A stretch of 64,000 nt of DNA from Marinobacter sp. LV10R510-11A. GTDB lineage: Bacteria; Pseudomonadota; Gammaproteobacteria; Pseudomonadales; Oleiphilaceae. A program made the translations under genes and the position numbers. Positions 1-8,466 of this stretch are shown one piece after another; within the stretch, counting starts at the first letter, position 1, and each line of letters starts with the position of its first letter. The notes under the pieces were generated by a model. The model saw nothing but the letters and a program-made list of their open reading frames with translations, was not told where the DNA came from and ran no database searches. Location: positions 1,364,001-1,428,000 of the forward strand of contig NZ_LT907980.1 of assembly GCF_900215155.1 (NCBI RefSeq), given 5' to 3'.

Positions 1-334
1 CAGGATTCTCTGCAGGCGAAGAGGTATTGTCCCGCAGAGTTTCACGAACGGGCCGTGTCGGCTTTTGTTGCGTAACTTTGGAGCGCGATGATTTTTCACG
101 TCGCACGTATCCCCGCTTCTCAAGCGTATCGTTTGAAATAGCCCTCGCGCCCCCGCTCGGTAGCTCGGGGTTATGATATTCATCCAGCGGAGATGCTTTC
201 AGGTTATCGGCGCCCATGCCGGAAGAAATCGCAATAGATTCCTTCCGGGCGCGGCGCATGCGCCTTAAACCATCAATAACGATGCCGATGATAACCAGGG
301 TGCCGATGGCAATTAACCATTCCCTAAGTGACAT
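1..334 (-). CDS. zipA: Cell division protein ZipA, N-terminal part (runs off the window)
   Basis: The reading frame starts at an ATG at 334 and is open to the window edge, giving 111 codons. It opens with MSLREWLIAIGTLVIIGIVI, a single N-terminal membrane helix with almost no periplasmic part, followed by a basic stretch (GLRRMRRARK) and then a polar linker. This is the ZipA layout: an inner-membrane anchor, a charged and P/Q-rich linker, and a C-terminal FtsZ-binding domain that lies outside the window. ZipA tethers FtsZ to the membrane at the division site. It follows smc on the same strand, the order I know from Pseudomonas (smc-zipA-ligA). The family call rests on the N-terminal architecture and this context. 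Confidence 0.8.
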   Translation of the reverse strand, partial: MSLREWLIAIGTLVIIGIVIDGLRRMRRARKESIAISSGMGADNLKASPLDEYHNPELPSGGARAISNDTLEKRGYVRREKSSRSKVTQQKPTRPVRETLRDNTSSPAENP

Positions 335-428
335 AGTGCTGCTGTCCTGTTTGCAGATCGGATCCGGGAGCGAATAAAGTGCTCTGGCTGCTACTTTAAA
401 AAAAGCGCGTAATGAATACAACGCAAAG

Positions 429-466
429 CCATGTCACATGGCCTTTTTGTCATTGTTGTCGGAATT
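429..466. terminator. Possible hairpin between smc and zipA
   Basis: The arms GCCATG and CATGGC are separated by three bases and followed on the plus strand by TTTTT. On the minus strand, the direction of smc and zipA, only three T follow, so it would be a weak or partial terminator there. The role is uncertain. Confidence 0.3.
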
Positions 467-482
467 TTGGTCAGGCCGTTTT

Positions 483-3400
483 TCAGGCTTCCACCAGTGC
501 AACCGCCTCCTCTACATCCACGGTGACCAGGCGGGAGCAACCTGGTTCGTGCATGGTAACACCCATAAGTTGATCGGCCATTTCCATGGCAATCTTGTTG
601 TGGGTTATGTAGATAAACTGAACCTGGTTCGACATTTCCTTGACCAGATTGGCATAGCGGCCAACGTTTGCATCGTCCAAGGGCGCATCAACTTCATCCA
701 GCATACAGAAAGGCGCGGGGTTGAGTTGGAAAATGGAGAACACCAAGGCAATGGCAGTTAATGCTTTTTCGCCACCCGAAAGCAGATGAATTGTACTGTT
801 TTTCTTGCCTGGCGGGCGCGCCATGATTGTCACACCCGTCTCTAGAAGGTCTTCGCCGGTGAGTGCCAGATAGGCGTTGCCGCCGCCAAATACTTTTGGA
901 AACAGAGTTTGAAGGCCTCCATTTACTTGATCAAAGGTTTCCTTGAAGCGCTGGCGGGTTTCTCGATCGATTTTTCGGATGGCGGTATCTAGAATTTCCA
1001 GCGCTTCGGTTAAGTCGTCATGTTGGCTGTCGAGATAGGTTTTGCGTTCGCTCTGAACCTGGTACTCGTCAATCGCCGCTAGGTTGATCGCCCCAAGGCG
1101 CTGAATACGGCTGCCGACTCGGTCAAGTTCTGCTGCCCATTCGTCTTGGTTTGCCTTCTCGGGCAACTGCGACAGTATGTCCTGAAGCTTTACATCCAGC
1201 TCCTCTAACTGCTCGATATAATTTCCTGAGCGGATCTCCAGTGCTTGGGACTCCATCTTCAGCTTTTCCAGCTTAGAGCGGACGTCCTGAATTCGGTGAT
1301 CTGTACCGCTTCTGCCCTGCTCTTTTTCCCGCACTTCGCGATCAATTTCTTCCAGTGCATCACGCGCTACACCAAGCTTTTCTTCCTCGGCAAGCCGGCG
1401 ATCCAGCAGCCCTTCAAGCTGCATCTGCAGGTCTTCCATGGGCTCTTCGGCACTTTCCCAGGACTCCCTGAGCATTTCCAGGCGCTCCTCCAGACGCTCT
1501 TTCTGCATTTGCATTCGGTCGATGGTCTGGCCCAAACCATCCCGTTGACTGCTGAGCGTTTGCAGTTGTAATTGCAGCTGATGGGCATGATCTCGGTCGT
1601 GGCGGGCTTCCTGTCGCAGGTCATCCAGCTTTTCCCGAAGCAGGTCACGCTGCTCAAGCAGGCGCTCTTTTTCGTCGTCGCTATCTTCCGTCAGGGCCAG
1701 CGCCTGTTGCCATTCTTCACGGGCAATGCCGAGGTTTTCCTGCTGGCTTTCCAGGTTCAGGGCTACATCAGACACGTCCTCGTGAATGCGTGCGAGGCGT
1801 GCATCGATCTGTTCGGCACGGGCGCGTAGCCCACTAACTTTAGAGACCACCAGGCTAAGCTCACGGTCTGTTTCGCTCAGCCGTGCTTGGGCACCATCCC
1901 TTGCAGCTTCCGCCCTTTCAGTACGCTCCTGCAGGGCCTCATAACGCGCACTCACTTCCTCCAGGGCCTGCTCAGCTTGCGCCAAGTGGCTTGCTAGCTC
2001 GTCAACTTTTTTCTGCCGCTCAATAACACCAATCTGACCGGCATCAGAATCTGGCATCAGCACCCAGTCACGAGCCACCCAAACACCTTCACGGGTGATA
2101 ATACTGCGGCCTTCCGCAAGCTTAGCCCGCTGCGACAAGGCACCACCAAGGGTTTCCGCAGTATCGATACCCACCAACATGGCATTTACAGACGGCATTC
2201 CATTAACTTTCGCTGCCAAACCCTGAGCAGGCGCCCCGCCGCCAGAGCCGGGCTGAATAACCGCAAGGCCTTTCGGCGCGCCCTGTAAAGCCTGGGACAA
2301 CGAATCGATATCGGGCAGCAACAAGCCCTGACTGAATCGCCCAATGATCTGTTCCAGCGCAAACTCCCAGCCATCGTCTATGTGAAGTTTGCCCGCAATC
2401 CGGGGCAAATTGCCTAGTTCATGCGCCGCAAGCCATGTCTGTAACGTGTCATCTTGCCCGCCCATTTGCTCATCAAGTAAAGACTGCTGGGATTCCAATG
2501 CGGCTTGCAGGCTTTGCCCTCGCTGTCGAGCGGCGGCCAGGCCCTGTTCGGTATTTCGCTGGCTATGGCGGGCATCGTGGAGCTCGTCCTGTACTGCGTC
2601 AATACGTTCCGCCGCTTCTTCTCGCTGTAATTCCAGCGCTTCTTGCTGCTCCAGGAACGCCTCAAGCCCAACGCGATCAACCTGTCCGTCAAGCTGTGCT
2701 TGCTCATCGTGAAGCTTTCGCTGCCGCGTCAACAGCTGCTCTATAGCTTCTTCTAGGGAGCGGATTCGAGATTGTGCAAGTTCCGCCTCACGGCGAGCGT
2801 CAGCAGAGCGTGAGCTAAACTCTTCCCAGCGCTGCTGCCACTCGTTCATTGCGTCTTCCGCCTGCTGCAGTTTCTCTCCGGATTCATCAGAACGGATAGC
2901 CAGAGCTTCCTGCTCCGGCTCAATCATGTTTAACTCTTCGCGGATCGTGGCCAATTTGTCTTCGTCTTGGCTCAGTTCCCGCGCGAGCTCTCGCTGATTG
3001 GCCATGGCCTGGTCTAACTCCGCAGCGGTCTGCCGACTGCGTTCGCGCTGATGCTCAAGGCTCTGCTCAATACGGGCTATATCCGCGCCGGCTTCGTAAT
3101 AGCGGGCCTGGGCACGGTTAAAGTGTTCCGTACGTTCATGATGGCTATCACGCAGGGATTCGAGGGACGTTTCAAGGCTGATGCGGCCGGTAAGCTGCTT
3201 CTCAAGCTCCAGTTCCGTGTCACGGATTCTGTCGCGCCACGTTTGTAGATCGTTATCCAGAGCCCGCCAGCGCAGCACCGTTAGTTCTGCTTTTTTCTGG
3301 CGCTCGTCGTGTTTGTAAGATTTGTATTTTTCCGCAGCAGCCGCCTGACGCTCAAGGTGCTGCAACTGGCGACCCAGTTCTTCACGAAGATCGGTGAGTC

Positions 3401-3977
3401 GCTCAAGGTTTTCCTGGGTGCGACGCATTCGGTTTTCCGTTTCCCGACGACGCTCCTTGTATTTCGATATGCCGGCTGCCTCTTCAATGTAAACTCGCAG
3501 CTCTTCTGGCTTAGACTCGATCAGCCGTGAAATCATGCCCTGTTCGATAATGGCATAGCTTCGGGGGCCGAGACCTGTGCCCAGAAACAGGTCAGTAATA
3601 TCTCGGCGACGGCACTTGGAACCGTTGAGGAAGTACTCAGACTGGCCTTCGCGGGACACTCGGCGGCGCACTGATATTTCGTTAAAGCGGACGAATTCTC
3701 CCGGTGCAGACCCATCGGTGTTATCAAATATCAGCTCGATAGTCGCCTGGCCCACCGGCTTGCGGGCGGTGGAACCATTGAAAATAACATCGGTCATGGA
3801 TTCGCCGCGCAGGTACTTGGCGGAGCTCTCCCCCATCACCCAGCGGACAGCATCGATGATGTTGGACTTACCGCAACCATTGGGGCCAACCACCGCCGTC
3901 ATATTGGTGGGGAATGGAACCGTTGTCGGGTCGACAAAAGATTTGAACCCGGCAAGTTTGATGGACTTCAGGCGCAT
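483..3977 (-). CDS. smc: Chromosome segregation protein SMC
   Basis: This is a 1164-residue SMC ATPase, the usual bacterial length. The N-terminal head has the Walker A motif GPNGCGKS at residues 31-38. Two long coiled coils rich in E, Q, R and L flank a hinge near residues 510-640. The C-terminal head carries the signature LLSGGEKALTA and the Walker B stretch FCMLDEVDAPLDD. SMC dimers with ScpA and ScpB form the condensin that organises and segregates newly replicated DNA; both partners are encoded at 7.0-8.4 kb. The start lies one base after the stop of the upstream GntR gene, so the two are probably co-transcribed and translationally coupled. Confidence 0.97.
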   Translation of the reverse strand: MRLKSIKLAGFKSFVDPTTVPFPTNMTAVVGPNGCGKSNIIDAVRWVMGESSAKYLRGESMTDVIFNGSTARKPVGQATIELIFDNTDGSAPGEFVRFNEISVRRRVSREGQSEYFLNGSKCRRRDITDLFLGTGLGPRSYAIIEQGMISRLIESKPEELRVYIEEAAGISKYKERRRETENRMRRTQENLERLTDLREELGRQLQHLERQAAAAEKYKSYKHDERQKKAELTVLRWRALDNDLQTWRDRIRDTELELEKQLTGRISLETSLESLRDSHHERTEHFNRAQARYYEAGADIARIEQSLEHQRERSRQTAAELDQAMANQRELARELSQDEDKLATIREELNMIEPEQEALAIRSDESGEKLQQAEDAMNEWQQRWEEFSSRSADARREAELAQSRIRSLEEAIEQLLTRQRKLHDEQAQLDGQVDRVGLEAFLEQQEALELQREEAAERIDAVQDELHDARHSQRNTEQGLAAARQRGQSLQAALESQQSLLDEQMGGQDDTLQTWLAAHELGNLPRIAGKLHIDDGWEFALEQIIGRFSQGLLLPDIDSLSQALQGAPKGLAVIQPGSGGGAPAQGLAAKVNGMPSVNAMLVGIDTAETLGGALSQRAKLAEGRSIITREGVWVARDWVLMPDSDAGQIGVIERQKKVDELASHLAQAEQALEEVSARYEALQERTERAEAARDGAQARLSETDRELSLVVSKVSGLRARAEQIDARLARIHEDVSDVALNLESQQENLGIAREEWQQALALTEDSDDEKERLLEQRDLLREKLDDLRQEARHDRDHAHQLQLQLQTLSSQRDGLGQTIDRMQMQKERLEERLEMLRESWESAEEPMEDLQMQLEGLLDRRLAEEEKLGVARDALEEIDREVREKEQGRSGTDHRIQDVRSKLEKLKMESQALEIRSGNYIEQLEELDVKLQDILSQLPEKANQDEWAAELDRVGSRIQRLGAINLAAIDEYQVQSERKTYLDSQHDDLTEALEILDTAIRKIDRETRQRFKETFDQVNGGLQTLFPKVFGGGNAYLALTGEDLLETGVTIMARPPGKKNSTIHLLSGGEKALTAIALVFSIFQLNPAPFCMLDEVDAPLDDANVGRYANLVKEMSNQVQFIYITHNKIAMEMADQLMGVTMHEPGCSRLVTVDVEEAVALVEA

Positions 3978-3978
3978 G

Positions 3979-4662
3979 TCACGCGCTCTCCTCCTCCCTG
4001 AGAATGCTCAATATCTGCTGGCGCTGATGTTCACCGAAAGCCTGTATTGCGGATTGCAAACGCTCGGCGTCGCCACTCAGTGCGGCCTCGCCAAGGCGCT
4101 GGAAGAATATCGCAGTCTGCCCAATGCCTTCTCGAAAATTCTCAAGAGCAACAAAATAGGTACGACTGATTGCTGGCCTGAAGTTTTCCAGGGTTTCTTC
4201 AAGAAACGGGTTCTCTACCAGCTCGTAGGCATAACGCATTACCCCGAAGCCCGCATCGATCACTTTCTCAGCAGCATCTGGCCCGGTTGAATTCACCGCC
4301 TGAATAACGGCCTCAACTTCCCGGACTCGCCTCATAACACCGCCCAGTTCGTCACCGCTCCAGCGTTCGATAACTTTGCGCCCGAGCATGCAGAGCAAAT
4401 CGATGTAAATGTCATAGAGGTTGTTAACACTGGCCACCGTCAAGCTTGAAACGACAGCACCCCGGCGGGGGAAAATCTCAACCAAGTGCCTACGCTCGAG
4501 AATGAGCAAGGCTTCACGGACAGAGCCCCTGCTAACGTTGAGATCACCCGAAACCTTAAGCTCCTGAATGCGACTTCCAGGCTTCAGTTCCCGCGTAACA
4601 ATCCGCTGGCCCAAATGCTGGGCAATTTGTTCGGAAAGACTTTCTGGGGCCTGAAACGTCAT
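3979..4662 (-). CDS. GntR-family transcriptional regulator, FCD-like C-terminal domain
   Basis: This is a 227-residue regulator. An N-terminal winged helix-turn-helix of the GntR type (residues about 8-75, including LKPGSRIQE and VSRGSVREALLILE) is followed by an all-helical ligand domain like FCD. FCD domains usually bind a metal through Asp and His residues. Here the D-x-x-F-H position reads DAGFG and the next His is also missing; only the final His (GEHQ) is kept, so the ligand is probably bound without the metal or is different. The gene ends one base before smc. The family is clear; target genes and effector are unknown. Confidence 0.85.
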   Translation of the reverse strand: MTFQAPESLSEQIAQHLGQRIVTRELKPGSRIQELKVSGDLNVSRGSVREALLILERRHLVEIFPRRGAVVSSLTVASVNNLYDIYIDLLCMLGRKVIERWSGDELGGVMRRVREVEAVIQAVNSTGPDAAEKVIDAGFGVMRYAYELVENPFLEETLENFRPAISRTYFVALENFREGIGQTAIFFQRLGEAALSGDAERLQSAIQAFGEHQRQQILSILREEESA

Positions 4663-4951
4663 ACAAAATGCTGCTCACGTCTGAATATTGGTGCGGATAT
4701 AAGCCCGAGAGCTTACCACAGGGGCTCTTCATCCCCACCCCCTCAAACGGGCATTTTATGCCAGTGTGCGTATCCGCCGGAAGAAGCTTGCCGTTTTCTT
4801 GACGTTCGACCCAAAGTCACCTAAAACCTCTATCAAACTACATCAGCATGCACTCCTAATAGTTTGACCTATATCGATATAAATATGACAGGCACGAAAA
4901 ATGCATCGCATTCGCAAAGCATTGATAAATTCTGCCAGCGAGTGAGCCGTA
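4663..4951. promoter_or_regulatory. Divergent control region between the GntR gene and a diguanylate cyclase
   Basis: This 289-base gap separates two divergent genes and must hold both promoters. It contains a perfect 12-base palindrome TATATCGATATA at 4870-4881, directly after a TTGACC hexamer at 4864-4869. The palindrome could be a regulator operator, possibly for the adjacent GntR protein, but no convincing -10 is spaced from that hexamer. Confidence 0.4.
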
Positions 4952-5878
4952 GTGAAAAACATACCATCGATAAAGCGAAGCACCACTCAGCTAAAAGATC
5001 TGGCAGCCTTGCGGCAGGCCTACCAAGGGTGGTCAAACGCTCCCGACCCCCTTACAAAGCTTACGCGCCGCCTTTCCACTAGCCTTTCGCTGGAAACCCA
5101 GCTCGGCATTCTGGCCGAAGAAATGGCCAGCATTATTCCGTTTGATTCCCTGAGCTATCGTCATCAGATCGCACAACGGGATTTCGTATACGTCACCGGG
5201 ATGGGCGGGCCCCACCGCTGTGAATACCGGCTCAACCTTGAAGGCGTGTGCTACGGCACCCTGACACTGAATCGTCGGCACAAATTTTCAGACGATGAGC
5301 TACAGGGCATTGAAATGCTCATCAGCGCAGCCATTTGCCCGCTACGCAACGCCTGCCAGTTTATTACCATTGAACAAGCGGCACTGACCGATGCACTGAC
5401 CTCTATCCCTAATAAGCGCGCACTCGATGAGCACCTCCAGCGGGCAAGCCTACTTTCAGACCGTCATGGGGAGGAATATTCGCTGATTCTTTGCGACTTG
5501 GATCATTTCAAAGCGGTGAACGACCAACACGGGCATGTGGTGGGTGATCATCTGTTGCGGCTGACCGCGGAGGCTATCGAACGCGCGATCAGAAACTCCG
5601 ACAGCGTTTACCGGTTTGGCGGAGAAGAGTTTGCAGTTTTGCTCCCCCATACAGGCGAGCAGGAAGCACGAGATGTAGCCGACCGGGTACGCAACGCTGT
5701 TGCCAACATTAGAGTCGACTGCGGCGGCACTGAACTGTCCGTAACCATCAGCTGCGGCGTCGCCCGGCACTTGGCAGAAGAAGTCGCAAATCAGTGGATA
5801 ACCCGCGCTGACGAGGCGCTTTATAGAGCGAAAGACCAAGGCAGGAACTGCACCAAGGTGTTTGCAAGCATCGGCTGA
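4952..5878 (+). CDS. Diguanylate cyclase (GGDEF) with a GAF-like N-terminal region
   Basis: This 308-residue protein makes cyclic di-GMP from two GTP. Residues about 35-140 look like a degenerate GAF sensor fold. The GGDEF domain follows from about residue 145, with DLDHFKAVND in the nucleotide-binding region and the active-site loop GGEEF at 223-227. RNSD at 214-217 sits exactly five residues before GGEEF and matches the RxxD inhibitory site, so product feedback is expected. No membrane segment is seen, so it should be cytoplasmic. The start is a GTG with a poor ribosome site, and no better upstream start is open. Confidence 0.92.
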   Translation: MKNIPSIKRSTTQLKDLAALRQAYQGWSNAPDPLTKLTRRLSTSLSLETQLGILAEEMASIIPFDSLSYRHQIAQRDFVYVTGMGGPHRCEYRLNLEGVCYGTLTLNRRHKFSDDELQGIEMLISAAICPLRNACQFITIEQAALTDALTSIPNKRALDEHLQRASLLSDRHGEEYSLILCDLDHFKAVNDQHGHVVGDHLLRLTAEAIERAIRNSDSVYRFGGEEFAVLLPHTGEQEARDVADRVRNAVANIRVDCGGTELSVTISCGVARHLAEEVANQWITRADEALYRAKDQGRNCTKVFASIG

Positions 5879-5908
5879 ATAGCCTGCCCAAAATTGCAAT
5901 CAGGCTAT
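5879..5908. other. Inverted repeat between convergent genes
   Basis: ATAGCCTG at 5879-5886 is the exact reverse complement of CAGGCTAT at 5901-5908, with a 14-base loop. It starts right after the cyclase stop codon and faces the end of rluB. No T-run follows, so it may stabilise mRNA ends rather than act as a strong terminator. Confidence 0.35.
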
Positions 5909-5931
5909 CCGCTTTCTAACCTTTCTGCGCC

Positions 5932-6969
5932 TTACTTGTCAGAATGAGCCTTGCGGGGTCTGCCAGGCGCCCCTTTTTTTGGCTTGCCGGCACCATCGCG
6001 AGGTTTGTCAGAGCCACCACGGGATTTATCAGAGCCACCGCTGCGTGCAGGCTTGGTATCACTCACATCCCAGCGCCGGCTCCCAGCTTTTCTGGCGCCA
6101 CTCCCTGGGCTTTTTCTTCTCTGCCGCTCATGTGCAGCCTTTTCGTCCGGGGTTTTCTGCGGTATATCAACTGATTCGAGCCCGACCGTTGAGCTAAGGG
6201 TATCCACTGCCTTTTGATCTAACTCTTCCCACTTACCGAGTGTCAACCTGCTAGGTAGGAAAATCGGCCCATAACGCACCCGCTTCAAGCGGCTTACGCG
6301 CACCCCTTGAGACTCCCACAAACGCCGAACCTCACGGTTACGACCTTCCAGAAGCGTAACGTGGAACCAGCGATTTATTCCGCTACCGCCCGCCGGGCTA
6401 AGGTCGCTGAACTTGGCCATGCCGTCTTCAAGCAGCACGCCCGCCATCAGGCGCGCAATCATGGCGTCATCAACCTCGCCAAATACCCTGACAGCGTATT
6501 CACGGTCAATTTGACTAGACGGGTGCATCAGGCGGTTGGCCAGCTCACCATCGGTTGTGAAAAGCACAAGCCCTGTGGTGTTGATGTCCAGCCGGCCGAT
6601 CGAGATCCAACGGGTATCCCTAAGCCTTGGCAGGCGGTCGAAGACGGTGGGTCGACCCTCGGGATCTTTACGGGTGGATAGCTCACCTTCGGGCTTGTTA
6701 TAGATCAGAACCCGTCGCACCGTAACAGCCGCCCCGGCAACGTCTAGTCGCTTTCCACCCAGCTCAAAACGATCATCCACCGTTGCCTTCTGGCCCGGTG
6801 CCGCAGGATCGCCATTTACCGTAAGGCGCCCTGAGTCCATCCAGCCTTCAATTTCCCGGCGTGAGCCAATACCGGCACGGGCGAGGAGTTTCTGAATTCG
6901 CTCCGGGCCTTCGTTAGTGGCCGTATCTGCGGCCGGTTTTACTTTTTTTCCGGGGCGTTCTGACGCCAT
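5932..6969 (-). CDS. rluB: 23S rRNA pseudouridine(2605) synthase RluB
   Basis: This 345-residue protein belongs to the RsuA/RluB/RluE/RluF family. An S4 RNA-binding domain covers residues about 22-70 (RIQKLLARAGIGSRREIE). The catalytic domain carries GRLDINTTGLVLFT with the catalytic Asp. It isomerises U2605 in 23S rRNA. The last ~75 residues are a lysine-, arginine- and glycine-rich tail with repeats of the type GGSDK(S/P)R, a feature common in RluB and likely an extra RNA contact. It is downstream of scpB by about 40 bases, which is the conserved scpA-scpB-rluB order. Confidence 0.93.
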   Translation of the reverse strand: MASERPGKKVKPAADTATNEGPERIQKLLARAGIGSRREIEGWMDSGRLTVNGDPAAPGQKATVDDRFELGGKRLDVAGAAVTVRRVLIYNKPEGELSTRKDPEGRPTVFDRLPRLRDTRWISIGRLDINTTGLVLFTTDGELANRLMHPSSQIDREYAVRVFGEVDDAMIARLMAGVLLEDGMAKFSDLSPAGGSGINRWFHVTLLEGRNREVRRLWESQGVRVSRLKRVRYGPIFLPSRLTLGKWEELDQKAVDTLSSTVGLESVDIPQKTPDEKAAHERQRRKSPGSGARKAGSRRWDVSDTKPARSGGSDKSRGGSDKPRDGAGKPKKGAPGRPRKAHSDK

Positions 6970-7008
6970 GAAAATAATCCTTAGTCGCTGACTGATACCC
7001 GAATGGTA

Positions 7009-7650
7009 TCAGTGAATTGTCTGGTCTGGCGGGCTATCGTCCACGGGCTCTGCCGGTGCGGAGTCAAACTTAATCTTGGCCTGAATGTTCTTTTCGATTT
7101 CCCGGCCTATTTCGTCCAAATCCCGGATCTCGGATAACGGCGGCAACTGACCCAGACCAGAAAGATTGAAATAGTCGAGAAACTGCCGGGTTGTCGCATA
7201 CATAGCAGGCCTGCCGGGAACATCCCGGTGCCCCACGACACTTACCCACTCTCGCTCAAGTAATGTACGAATGATATTGCTGCTTACCGTAACACCCCGA
7301 ACGTCTTCGATTTCGCCGCGGGTTATGGGCTGTCGGTAGGCAATCAAAGCAAGGGTTTCCAGCAGAGCCCGGGAATACCTCTGAGGCTTCTCCTCAAACA
7401 GACGGCTGACCCAGGGAGCAAACTCCTCTCGAACCTGCAGGCGGTAACCACTGGCCACTTTACGCAGCTCGAATCCACGCCCCTCACACGCTTTGCCAAG
7501 AAGCACCATTACATGCTCCATAACCTGCCGGGCTGGGCGATCATCCTCGGCAAACAGTTCCCGAAGCTGATCAAGAGTGAGGGGTCTTCCCGCTGCAAGC
7601 AACGCTGCTTCGGTAATAGCCTGAATTCTCGAAAGGTGCTCTTCGCTCAT
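7009..7650 (-). CDS. scpB: Segregation and condensation protein B
   Basis: This 213-residue ScpB has two winged-helix domains and the family signature ETLALIAYRQPITRGEIE, then RGVTVSSNIIRTLLEREW. ScpB dimers bind the kleisin ScpA and regulate the SMC ATPase. The acidic C-terminal tail after about residue 185 is typically unstructured. It sits between scpA (32 bases upstream) and rluB in one operon on the minus strand. Confidence 0.95.
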   Translation of the reverse strand: MSEEHLSRIQAITEAALLAAGRPLTLDQLRELFAEDDRPARQVMEHVMVLLGKACEGRGFELRKVASGYRLQVREEFAPWVSRLFEEKPQRYSRALLETLALIAYRQPITRGEIEDVRGVTVSSNIIRTLLEREWVSVVGHRDVPGRPAMYATTRQFLDYFNLSGLGQLPPLSEIRDLDEIGREIEKNIQAKIKFDSAPAEPVDDSPPDQTIH

Positions 7651-7682
7651 GATAACTCTACGTTTTTACAGTGCGGAGTGTT

Positions 7683-8405
7683 CTATCGGGCTGCCCGCGC
7701 GCGCACGTGAATCGAACCTAGGACGTCTGTCTGCACTAATTCAATCAACTGCTCTTTTACAAGTTCCAGCGTTGCCAAAAACGTGACCACTACCCCAAGC
7801 CGCCCTTCTTCTTCGGTAAACAAGCTCTGAAAGGCAACAAACTGATCACCCTGCAATACCGACAGAATGGCTGACATCCGTTCCCGGGTGGACAACCTTT
7901 CTTTTTCAACATGATGACTGACAAAAAGGTCGGCCCGCTTCAGTACACCCTGAAGCGCAAGCAGCATATCCTGCAGATCGACATCCGGATGGGGCTGATT
8001 TGACGCTAGCTGCGGCAGAGCAGCGGATACAGGCAAAGTGTCTCGCTCCATCCGTGGCAACGCATCAATGTCTTCTGCGGCCTGCTTGAAGCGCTCATAT
8101 TGTTGCAGCCGGCGAATCAACTCTGCTCTTGGATCCACCTCTTCTTCTTCATCACTCTCCTGCCTCGGCAGTAGCATACGAGATTTGATTTCTGCCAACG
8201 TAGCCGCCATCACTAGGTATTCTGCAGCCAGATCAAAGCGCATAGCTTCAACGGCTCCAATGTAGTCCATGTACTGCCGGGTGATGTCGCTTACGTCTAT
8301 ATCCAGAATGTCCATATTCTGGCGTCGAATAAGGTAAAGCAAAAGATCAAGAGGGCCTTCAAAGGCCTCAAGAAACACCGCAAGGGCATCCGGCGGAATA
8401 TACAA
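7683..8405 (-). CDS. scpA: Segregation and condensation protein A (kleisin); start uncertain
   Basis: ScpA is the kleisin that bridges the SMC heads. The frame shows the family N-terminus EAFEGPLDLLLYLIRRQ, the DI.DI.V segment and a C-terminal winged helix. The only ordinary start codon is a TTG at 8405 with no ribosome site, giving 240 residues. The frame stays open upstream to a stop at 8480-8478, and that extension (PLARVSGKPLIDLPSD) resembles the N-terminus of Pseudomonas ScpA as I recall it. Translation therefore probably begins further upstream at a non-standard codon, such as the ATC at 8474 overlapping the trpS stop or the CTG at 8450. The product call is secure; the start is not. Confidence 0.93.
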   Translation of the reverse strand: MYIPPDALAVFLEAFEGPLDLLLYLIRRQNMDILDIDVSDITRQYMDYIGAVEAMRFDLAAEYLVMAATLAEIKSRMLLPRQESDEEEEVDPRAELIRRLQQYERFKQAAEDIDALPRMERDTLPVSAALPQLASNQPHPDVDLQDMLLALQGVLKRADLFVSHHVEKERLSTRERMSAILSVLQGDQFVAFQSLFTEEEGRLGVVVTFLATLELVKEQLIELVQTDVLGSIHVRARAAR

Positions 8406-8466
8406 GTCGCTGGGAAGATCAATCAGTGGCTTTCCAGATACCCGTGCCAGTGGCGGTGGTTTGGGC

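Noticed and set aside
3577..4290. A 237-codon plus-strand frame across the smc-GntR junction
   Set aside because: It is antisense to two genes with clear motifs and shows no protein-family features.
5990..6060. Short direct repeats that could suggest a repeat array
   Set aside because: They encode the GGSDK-type repeats of the RluB C-terminal tail, are in frame, and have no CRISPR-like spacers.
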